Assembly: GCA_028870815.1 (NCBI GenBank)
Contig: JAGWOU010000164.1
Location: forward strand, 1-5,502
DNA from: Rhodospirillales bacterium
Lineage (GTDB): Bacteria > Pseudomonadota > Alphaproteobacteria > Acetobacterales > Acetobacteraceae
DNA: 5,502 nucleotides
Direction of reading: 5' to 3'
The first letter of the stretch is position 1, and every line of letters begins with the position of its first letter. The translations under genes and the position numbers were made by a program. Of the stretch, positions 1 to 4,779 are shown one piece after another. The notes under the pieces are model-generated. The model saw only the letters and a list, made by a program, of their open reading frames with translations. It was not told where the DNA came from and searched no databases.

Positions 1-604
1 CCGGCAGGAAGGAAACGATGCCGTAATTCACCGTCTCGTTCTGGAAGTGATGCAGCAGATGGTCGCGCTTTAGCTTCTGCACGTAGCGGTTCTTCGGCTT
101 GTAGTTCAGATGCTGGATGCAGTGGACAAATTCATACACGCAGGTGGTGACAAGGGCGGTGCTGAATCCGGCGGCCATGCCCGTCCACCCCGCCAGCTCA
201 TAGCCAATGGGTAGGGTGATGATAAGCATGGTGGGGATGGTGTTCAGCGGGTCGCCAAACAACACTTCCAGCCTATGCGGGTCCTGATGATGGTCGAAAT
301 GGATGCGCTTCCAGAGCGCGGACGTCCAGCGCATGCGGTAAAGCCAGCGCCCGTGCAACACGAAACGGTGCAGCACGTACCAAACCACCGGATAGACAAG
401 CAGCACCGCCACGGCGGGCACCACGATCTGTTGCCAATGCCAGGCGGTAAGCAGCGCATAGGCGCCGGATACCAGCGCCAGCGCGGCATAGAGGCTGATG
501 GCGGGATAGGTAAGATACGCGGCCCAGAGTTCAGCCAGCGTCATCTTTCCCAGATCATAGGAACGGCCATGCCAAGCGCGGCCCCAAACGAGTTTTTTTG
601 CCAT
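1..604 (-). CDS. Fatty acid hydroxylase / sterol desaturase superfamily membrane enzyme (3' end outside window)
   Basis: The visible 201 residues start MAKKLVWGRAWHG and stay open to the window edge, so the C-terminus is missing. The frame carries the histidine clusters of the membrane di-iron fatty acid hydroxylase superfamily: H79-x4-H84, H102-x2-H105-H106, H161-x3-H165 and H182-x2-H185-H186. Hydrophobic stretches at about 28-53, 59-78 and 122-155 fit an integral membrane protein with a cytosolic metal site. Family members hydroxylate or desaturate acyl chains or sterol-like lipids using O2. The substrate here cannot be read from sequence; a 2-hydroxy fatty acid of an envelope lipid is a guess. 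An in-frame TGA lies 12 nt upstream of the ATG, so 604 is the longest ATG start. GGAG is 17 nt away, which is too far for a good ribosome site, so Met21 (codon at 544-542, after GGGAAAG) is an alternative start. The gene lies 111 bp downstream of the GT-C gene on the same strand. Confidence 0.88.
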   Translation of the reverse strand, partial: MAKKLVWGRAWHGRSYDLGKMTLAELWAAYLTYPAISLYAALALVSGAYALLTAWHWQQIVVPAVAVLLVYPVVWYVLHRFVLHGRWLYRMRWTSALWKRIHFDHHQDPHRLEVLFGDPLNTIPTMLIITLPIGYELAGWTGMAAGFSTALVTTCVYEFVHCIQHLNYKPKNRYVQKLKRDHLLHHFQNETVNYGIVSFLP

Positions 605-685
605 GCGCAGTACCGCTCACGCTCCGGGAAGTGATTAGGAAACCGAGGAAAACGGCCGGTTCCATCAGTGCTGGGTGCATAGCAT

Positions 686-711
686 GGCGGGTTTGGCGCT
701 GGCAAACCGCC
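686..711 (-). terminator. Hairpin just after the GT-C gene stop, possible weak terminator
   Basis: GGCGG (686-690) pairs with CCGCC (707-711) and TTTG (692-695) with CAAA (703-706), leaving one bulged base (691) and a 7-nt loop. It begins 4 nt past the TAA of the glycosyltransferase-like gene. No T-tract follows on the minus strand, so it is not a classic intrinsic terminator. It may protect the 3' end or be a weak or Rho-assisted site. The hairpin is seen; its role is inferred. Confidence 0.35.
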
Positions 712-715
712 GGGC

Positions 716-2098
716 TTAGCGCCCCGGGACCCAAATGGCGAGCTCGCGCCGCTTCAGGGCCAACTGGTCGCGCTGTTTGAGCGCTGCCAGGAACGCCGGC
801 GGGTACATCACATCGCGCCGTGATTCTGGCAGATCCGTGGTGCCGATCTCGACCGCCTTTAAACCGGGAAGCATCGCAATGACAGCCGTTGGCGGCAAAC
901 GGCTAAGCCGGATCTGGCTTTCCACGTCATAGGGGTAAAACGCCGAAACATGGCCGGACCACGCGCAGAGCAGTAGATTCTCGCACACCACGGGCCCTTG
1001 CACGGTTTTCAGCACCGCCACGCCCGCCGCAAAATCCGCCCGCGCCTGCGGCAAAGCCTGGTCCTCATGCAAAACGGCGGTGAAATGGGCCGGCGCCCAG
1101 ACCAAGGGAAACAGCAGCAGCACAGCACACCAGGAACGGGGTGCATCAGCGCAGGCCGCCATCGCCAGAACGGTGTTCAGCAGCACCGCCTCAAAGAACA
1201 CATTGCGCCCCACGCCATCCCCGCCCGCGAAGGCGAAGCCCAACACATTGGCAACCAGCCAGGCGAGAATGACAGGCTGGGCGCGCTGTTGCCGCCAATG
1301 CCGCCGGCACCAAAGCCCAGCCAGCACCAACGCGGGCAGAAACACCAGCAGATAATCCCCGCCTTGAGCCCCAAAATCCCGCCAGATATAGGCACGGGGG
1401 GCGAGCAGATTGGCAAAGAAAAACGGGCCGTCCAGCCAGAACGTAGCCCCGAGCAGCAGAGCGCCGCAAATGCCCCCCGCAAACAGCCATTGCAGCAACG
1501 GCGCCCAGCGTTTTTGCAGGATCAGCGAAAGCCCCGCGCCGATGGGCAAGGCCACGAGATTCTGCTTGATGAACAAAGCCAGCGCAAAGAGCACGGCCGA
1601 GAGCCAAAATTCAGCATTCCGGCCGCGCACAAAAATGTAAAACCCCGCCGCCTCGAACACCATGCCGAATAATTGCGGGTCATCCACCGCGACCCGGTTG
1701 GGCATCCAGATCGAGAGCCAAAGCACGAACAAAATGGCGGTGAACGAAGCGGCATAGGCCTGGGCGGTGAAAAGCCGGACGAGCGCGCCGCCAAGCACCC
1801 CCACCGCCAGCAACGATGCCAGCGCCAAACCGCGCCCCATGAACAGCGGATCAAAACCCAGCGCCACGAACCAGCCCAACAGATGGAAGGAAAGGAACGG
1901 GTAATTGGTGAAGTCCAGCCCCGGCATGGCGCCATAAAGCGGCACGTGCCGGGCCGCCAGCAGGGCGCGCGCCACGTTCCAGCCCTCATCGGAATCCAAC
2001 TGCACCGGCGCCAAAGCGCGCCAGAGCAGCGGCAGGCAGAGCAGAAAAGTCAACAAACCCAGCAGGCAGGCGGGGCGTTTCCAGGACACAGCAGACAT
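716..2098 (-). CDS. Multi-pass membrane protein, GT-C type glycosyltransferase-like (family 39 / ArnT-like)
   Basis: 460 residues. A transmembrane segment at about 10-30 is followed by an extracytoplasmic loop with D35-S-D37-E38-G, the position and type of the catalytic acidic motif in the first loop of GT-C glycosyltransferases. A second acidic loop motif, VDDPQLFGM, follows near residue 140. Further hydrophobic helices run to about residue 340, then a soluble tail of roughly 110 residues with few long hydrophobic runs, likely periplasmic. This layout matches PMT/ArnT-like enzymes, which move a sugar from a polyprenyl-phosphate carrier to a lipid, glycan or protein on the outer face of the inner membrane. 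Donor and acceptor are unknown, and no glycan cluster or carrier-charging enzyme is adjacent. The start lacks an obvious Shine-Dalgarno but leads straight into a plausible first helix. It lies 38 nt past the T-tract of the upstream terminator, so it probably has its own promoter. The family call is moderate; the membrane nature is clear. Confidence 0.72.
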   Translation of the reverse strand: MSAVSWKRPACLLGLLTFLLCLPLLWRALAPVQLDSDEGWNVARALLAARHVPLYGAMPGLDFTNYPFLSFHLLGWFVALGFDPLFMGRGLALASLLAVGVLGGALVRLFTAQAYAASFTAILFVLWLSIWMPNRVAVDDPQLFGMVFEAAGFYIFVRGRNAEFWLSAVLFALALFIKQNLVALPIGAGLSLILQKRWAPLLQWLFAGGICGALLLGATFWLDGPFFFANLLAPRAYIWRDFGAQGGDYLLVFLPALVLAGLWCRRHWRQQRAQPVILAWLVANVLGFAFAGGDGVGRNVFFEAVLLNTVLAMAACADAPRSWCAVLLLFPLVWAPAHFTAVLHEDQALPQARADFAAGVAVLKTVQGPVVCENLLLCAWSGHVSAFYPYDVESQIRLSRLPPTAVIAMLPGLKAVEIGTTDLPESRRDVMYPPAFLAALKQRDQLALKRRELAIWVPGR

Positions 2099-2136
2099 GG
2101 CGGCCGTGTTTTGCAGCTTTTTATGCCCGGCGCAGC

Positions 2137-2167
2137 AAAAAATACGGCCCGGACAATGCCGGGCCGT
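2137..2167 (-). terminator. Strong intrinsic terminator downstream of isocitrate lyase
   Basis: ACGGCCCGG (2144-2152) and CCGGGCCGT (2159-2167) form a perfect 9-bp GC-rich stem with a 6-nt loop. Read on the minus strand, the stem is followed after one base by six T (2142-2137). The plus-strand side has no T-tract, so it works for minus-strand transcripts. It lies about 150 bp past the isocitrate lyase stop and 38 nt before the start of the GT-C gene. It would separate these units, or attenuate read-through into the GT-C gene. Confidence 0.85.
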
Positions 2168-2215
2168 GAAGTTGAGAAATTGCGGTTCTTGTGCCGCCCT
2201 TGTTTTGCGCTGCGG

Positions 2216-2265
2216 CTAGAGCAACATCCGATCAGGTGAGTTCATCTGATCGGATAAAGTTGCTC
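2216..2265. repeat. Intergenic palindromic element, copy 1 (CTAGAGCA-ended)
   Basis: Nested inverted arms: GAGCAAC (2219-2225) with GTTGCTC (2259-2265), and ATCCGATCAG (2226-2235) with CTGATCGGAT (2246-2255), around a 10-nt loop. The left end reads CTAGAGCA, the same terminus as the next element; the right end has lost the matching TAG. From memory, CTAGAGCA-ended palindromes are dispersed between genes in many alphaproteobacteria. Family membership is inferred; the dyad is seen directly. Confidence 0.75.
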
Positions 2266-2278
2266 GCCAAAAAACAGG

Positions 2279-2322
2279 CTAGAGCATTCTTCGTGAGCCA
2301 ATGCGAACGGAAACTGCTCTAG
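2279..2322. repeat. Intergenic palindromic element, copy 2, overlapping the isocitrate lyase stop codon
   Basis: CTAGAGCA (2279-2286) and TGCTCTAG (2315-2322) are perfect 8-bp inverted ends, and the pairing extends imperfectly to about 16 bp inward. The internal sequence differs from copy 1, but the ends match. The TAG stop of the isocitrate lyase gene (2321-2319) lies inside the right end. On the minus strand the hairpin is followed after CCTG by six T (2274-2269), so this copy could itself act as an intrinsic terminator. Confidence 0.7.
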
Positions 2323-3914
2323 GCCGCGAACTGGTTCATTGTGTTGTCGGCGCCACCGGCCTTCAGCGCCGCATCGCCCGCGAAATATTCCTTATGGTCG
2401 TCACCGATATCGGAGCCCGCCATGTTCTGATGTTTCACGCAGGCTACACCCTCGCGGATTTCCCGGCGTTGCACGTTCTCCACGTAGCCCAGCATGGCTT
2501 GCGCGCCGAAATACTCCCTGGACAGCGTATCGGTGGAGAGGGCCGCGGTATGGTAGGTCGGCAGCGTGATGAGATGATGGAAAACACCGGCGCGTTTCGC
2601 GCAATCCCGCTGGAAGCTGCGGATTTTCTCATCGGCCAGGCGGCCCAGTTCGGTCCCGTCATATTCCACGCTCATCAGCTTCGCGCGGTCATAGGCTGAA
2701 ACATCCTGGCCCTCAGCCTGCATCGCATCGAACACCTGCTGGCGGAAATTCAGCGTCCAGTTGAAAGACGGCGAGTTGTTGTAAGTGAGTTTGGCGTTCG
2801 GCCAAACCGCGCGGATTCGGTCCACCATGGAGGCCACCTGCTCGATATGCGGCTTCTCGGTCTCGATCCAGAGCAGGTCAGCGCCATTGTTGAGCGCGTT
2901 GACGCAATCCAGCACGCAGCGATCCGCGCCAGTGCCGGAACGAAATTGGAAGAGGTTCGAGGCCAGACGCTTCGGACGCAACAGCTTACCGTTGCGGGTG
3001 ATCAATACTTCACCATTGCCAATGCGGCTAGGATCAACCTCTTCGCAATCGAGGAAAGAGTTATACTGGTCACCGAGGTCACCAGGCTCCTTTGAATACG
3101 CAATTTGTTTGGTGAGGCCAGCACCCAGGCTGTCCGTGCGGCAGACGATCACGCCGTCCTCAACCCCCAGCTCCATGAACGCATAGCGCAGGGCACGGAT
3201 TTTCGCGGTGAACTCCTCATGCGGAACGGTCACTTTGCCATCTTGGTGGCCGCATTGCTTCTCATCGGAAACCTGGTTCTCGATCTGCAACGCGCCTGCC
3301 CCGGCCTCGATCATCTTCTTGGCGAGCAGATAGGTGGCTTCCGCGTTTCCAAATCCCGCGTCGATATCCGCGATGATGGGCACCACATGGGTTTCGAAAT
3401 TGTCGATCTTCTGCTGCGTTTCCTTCTGCTTCGCGAGATCACCAGCGGCCCGGGCGGCGTCCAGCTCGCGGAACAAATTGCCCAGCTCCCGCGCATCGGC
3501 CTGGCGCAGGAAGGTGTAAATCTCCTCGATCAGCGCCGGCACGGCGGTTTTCTCGTGCATGGATTGGTCCGGCAACGGCCCGAATTCTGAGCGCATGGCC
3601 GCGATCATCCAGCCGGAGAGGTAGATATACCGCCCCTTGGTGGTGCCGAAATGCTTCTTGATGGAAATCATCTGCTGCTGGGCGATGAAGCCATGCCAGC
3701 AGCCGAGCGACTGCGTGTAGTTCGCCGGGTCCGCGTCATATGCCGCCATGTCCTGGCGCATGACCTTCGCGGTGTAGCGGGCAATGTCCAACCCGGTGCG
3801 GAAGCGGTTCTGCAACCGCATGCGGGCCACGGCCTCTGGAGAAATCGCATCCCAGGTGCCGCCCTTGGCGGCGATCAGTTCGTTCGTGCTGCGAATGCTA
3901 TCTTGGTACGACAT
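2319..3914 (-). CDS. aceA: Isocitrate lyase, long (531-residue) class
   Basis: Cleaves isocitrate to glyoxylate and succinate, the first step of the glyoxylate shunt, in the cytosol. The frame gives 531 residues, the size of the Pseudomonas-type enzyme and about 100 longer than the E. coli form. The catalytic signature is K219-Q-C221-G-H223, with C221 the expected general acid. Upstream, IIADIDAGFGNAEATY (about 180-195) carries the metal- and substrate-binding acidic residues. NNSPSFNWTLNF is the conserved C-terminal substrate loop and MNQF lies near the C-terminus. The frame stays open upstream to another ATG at 3962, but 3914 is chosen because GGAG sits 6 nt before it and the protein then begins MSYQDSI, as homologs do. 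The gene has a 148-bp upstream gap with dyads, and a terminator downstream. Malate synthase, the next shunt enzyme, is not in the window. The stop codon lies inside a palindromic repeat. Confidence 0.97.
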   Translation of the reverse strand: MSYQDSIRSTNELIAAKGGTWDAISPEAVARMRLQNRFRTGLDIARYTAKVMRQDMAAYDADPANYTQSLGCWHGFIAQQQMISIKKHFGTTKGRYIYLSGWMIAAMRSEFGPLPDQSMHEKTAVPALIEEIYTFLRQADARELGNLFRELDAARAAGDLAKQKETQQKIDNFETHVVPIIADIDAGFGNAEATYLLAKKMIEAGAGALQIENQVSDEKQCGHQDGKVTVPHEEFTAKIRALRYAFMELGVEDGVIVCRTDSLGAGLTKQIAYSKEPGDLGDQYNSFLDCEEVDPSRIGNGEVLITRNGKLLRPKRLASNLFQFRSGTGADRCVLDCVNALNNGADLLWIETEKPHIEQVASMVDRIRAVWPNAKLTYNNSPSFNWTLNFRQQVFDAMQAEGQDVSAYDRAKLMSVEYDGTELGRLADEKIRSFQRDCAKRAGVFHHLITLPTYHTAALSTDTLSREYFGAQAMLGYVENVQRREIREGVACVKHQNMAGSDIGDDHKEYFAGDAALKAGGADNTMNQFAA

Positions 3915-3920
3915 TGAAGG

Positions 3921-3924
3921 CTCC
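3921..3924 (-). promoter_or_regulatory. Ribosome binding site of isocitrate lyase
   Basis: GGAG on the minus strand, 6 nt before the ATG at 3914-3912. It decides the start over the ATG 48 nt further upstream, which has no comparable site. Confidence 0.85.
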
Positions 3925-3979
3925 GCTAATTCTGGCGACTGCGGCTCACCAATTACGCCCAAAATGGCGGGGTGTCAGA

Positions 3980-3998
3980 GTGTTTTGTAAAAAAACAC
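3980..3998. promoter_or_regulatory. Operator-like dyad 2 upstream of isocitrate lyase
   Basis: GTGTTTT (3980-3986) and AAAACAC (3992-3998) are perfect 7-bp inverted arms with a 5-nt spacer. The site contains TTTTGTAAAA, sharing the TTGTAAA core of the dyad about 53 bp further upstream, roughly five helical turns away. It lies downstream of the tentative promoter in the 5' untranslated region, a position fitting a repressor site. The regulator is unknown. Confidence 0.45.
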
Positions 3999-4014
3999 GG
4001 TAAACATGTGGGGT

Positions 4015-4044
4015 TTAGTACATGCACCCAAAGTGAATTGTAAA
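4015..4044 (-). promoter_or_regulatory. Tentative promoter for isocitrate lyase
   Basis: On the minus strand, TTTACA (4044-4039) resembles a -35 box, and TACTAA (4020-4015) is a weak -10 after an 18-nt spacer. The -35 box lies inside the upstream dyad. This is by eye only; other start points in the AT-rich gap are possible. Confidence 0.3.
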
Positions 4045-4057
4045 TATTTTACAATTC
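4035..4057. promoter_or_regulatory. Operator-like dyad 1 between mobA and isocitrate lyase
   Basis: GAATTGTAAA (4035-4044), TAT, then TTTACAATTC (4048-4057): perfect 10-bp arms, AT-rich, in an otherwise GC-rich region. It sits 5 bp past the mobA stop and covers the tentative -35 box of isocitrate lyase. No T-tract follows on the minus strand, so an operator fits better than a mobA terminator. Isocitrate lyase genes are often controlled by acetate or acyl-CoA responsive repressors (the RamB/ScfR type is one). Assigning this site to such a protein is inference. Confidence 0.55.
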
Positions 4058-4062
4058 CAGAA

Positions 4063-4626
4063 TCACCCGGCTATTTCCAGGTCTCGCGGGCTGTTAAGGT
4101 TCGCGAAAGGGTCGGTGGAGCTTGTAAAATCAACCCGCCTGGCCCCGCACAGCGCCAGCGCGTCCCGTACTTTGAACTTTACGTCCCGGCGCAGGAAATC
4201 CTCCAGCCCAGGCAAAAATTCTACTGGCCAGAGCGCGGCGAGATGGTGCTGCCGCCCTTCATACACCGCGACAGACGGGCCGGGCGAAAGATCCGCCGCC
4301 AAAGTGAGCGGAAAAAGCGGCGTATCCACCGGCATGGTCAGCAGCCACTCAACGCCCTGCCCCGCCGCCCAGCGCAACCCCGCCGCCACCCCCGCCAACG
4401 GGCCGCAAGCGGAAAATTCCGGCGCATCGGCCAGCACAGGCAGGCCATAGGCCGCGAAGCGGGACGGATCGCCATTGGCGCTGATGGCCATGGCAGAAAC
4501 CTGCGGGCGCAGCCGTTCCAGAACATGTTCGATGAGCGGACGGCCATGCAGGGAGACGAACGCCTTGTCCGCGCCGCCAAAGCGCGTGGCCTTGCCGCCA
4601 TCCAAAATCAACGCCGCGATGCTCAT
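4063..4626 (-). CDS. mobA: Molybdenum cofactor guanylyltransferase MobA
   Basis: Transfers GMP from GTP to Mo-molybdopterin, giving the bis-MGD cofactor of DMSO-reductase-family enzymes; cytosolic. The product is 187 residues, near the 194 of E. coli MobA. The N-terminal nucleotide-binding signature is LDGGKATRFGGADKAF (8-23), a variant of the usual LAGGxxxRMGGxDK with Asp9 in place of Ala. Later come the GPLAG block (75-79), MPVDTPLFP with the likely Mg-binding D101, and NLNSPRDL near the end, all typical of the MobA fold. The start at 4626 places the signature right after the N-terminus, as in homologs. A longer in-frame reading to 4755 only translates the tRNA gene. AGGGG (4641-4637) is a possible ribosome site 10 nt upstream, inside a small hairpin. 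The gene follows tRNA-His and precedes isocitrate lyase; mobB and molybdoenzyme genes are absent nearby. Confidence 0.93.
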   Translation of the reverse strand: MSIAALILDGGKATRFGGADKAFVSLHGRPLIEHVLERLRPQVSAMAISANGDPSRFAAYGLPVLADAPEFSACGPLAGVAAGLRWAAGQGVEWLLTMPVDTPLFPLTLAADLSPGPSVAVYEGRQHHLAALWPVEFLPGLEDFLRRDVKFKVRDALALCGARRVDFTSSTDPFANLNSPRDLEIAG

Positions 4627-4628
4627 CT

Positions 4629-4642
4629 CAGGGATTCCCCTG
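4629..4642 (-). promoter_or_regulatory. Small hairpin enclosing the mobA ribosome site
   Basis: CAGGG and CCCTG (4629-4633 and 4638-4642) pair around a 4-nt loop. On the transcript the AGGGG ribosome site lies in the stem and loop, 2 nt before the ATG of mobA. It could lower translation initiation. The stem is only 5 bp, so the effect is uncertain. Confidence 0.35.
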
Positions 4643-4652
4643 GGGTGGATAA

Positions 4653-4677
4653 AGGGAATTTCCTGCGGAAATTCCCT
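4653..4677 (-). terminator. Dyad directly after tRNA-His, possible terminator or processing hairpin
   Basis: AGGGAATTTCC (4653-4663) and GGAAATTCCCT (4667-4677) form a perfect 11-bp stem with a 3-nt loop. The stem begins at the final A of the tRNA CCA end and is followed on the minus strand by a short TTTAT. It could be a weak intrinsic terminator for the tRNA transcript or a 3' processing barrier. The short T-run leaves read-through into mobA likely. Confidence 0.5.
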
Positions 4678-4753
4678 GGGGCGAACGACGGGGATCGAAC
4701 CCGCGACAACCGGTACCACAAACCGGCGCTCTACCAACTGAGCTACGTCCGCC
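4677..4753 (-). tRNA. tRNA-His (anticodon GTG)
   Basis: A 77-nt cloverleaf on the minus strand. The acceptor stem GCGGACG pairs with CGTTCGC, with one G-U. The D arm is GCTCAGTTGGTAGAGC, the anticodon arm CCGGT-TTGTGGT-ACCGG with GTG at 34-36, and the T arm GCGGG-TTCGATC-CCCGT. The extra 5' G (G-1) faces C73, the classic bacterial histidine identity pair, and CCA is encoded. The gene starts 26 bp past the aminotransferase stop, so it may be cotranscribed. No promoter of its own is evident. Confidence 0.96.
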
Positions 4754-4766
4754 ATCCAGGATGGCG
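4750..4766. repeat. Dyad across the tRNA-His 5' end
   Basis: CGCCATCC (4750-4757) and GGATGGCG (4759-4766) are perfect 8-bp arms separated by one base. The arm on the tRNA side includes its first four bases (G-1 to G3), so the leader could pair with the 5' side of the acceptor stem before RNase P cleavage. The near-zero loop means the innermost pairs cannot form. Possibly chance. Confidence 0.4.
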
Positions 4767-4779
4767 CGTCCTAACGCGG

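Noticed and set aside
275..634. Plus-strand frame of 119 codons opposite the hydroxylase gene
   Set aside because: The minus frame carries four ordered histidine clusters; the plus frame has no recognisable motif.
998..2239. Two long plus-strand frames (998-1672 and 1673-2239) opposite the membrane protein gene
   Set aside because: They are low-complexity Gln/Arg/Pro-rich shadows of the GC-rich minus-strand gene, with no recognisable domain.
3246..3260. KQCGH instead of KKCGH at the isocitrate lyase active site
   Set aside because: Gln at this position is normal for the long Pseudomonas-type class, so it is not a catalytic oddity.
3915..3962. 16-residue N-terminal extension of isocitrate lyase from an upstream ATG
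   Set aside because: No ribosome site precedes it, whereas GGAG lies 6 nt before the ATG at 3914 and gives the usual 531-residue length.
4627..4755. 43-residue N-terminal extension of mobA beginning MADVAQLVERR
   Set aside because: It is a translation of the tRNA-His gene itself; the MobA nucleotide-binding signature begins right after the ATG at 4626.
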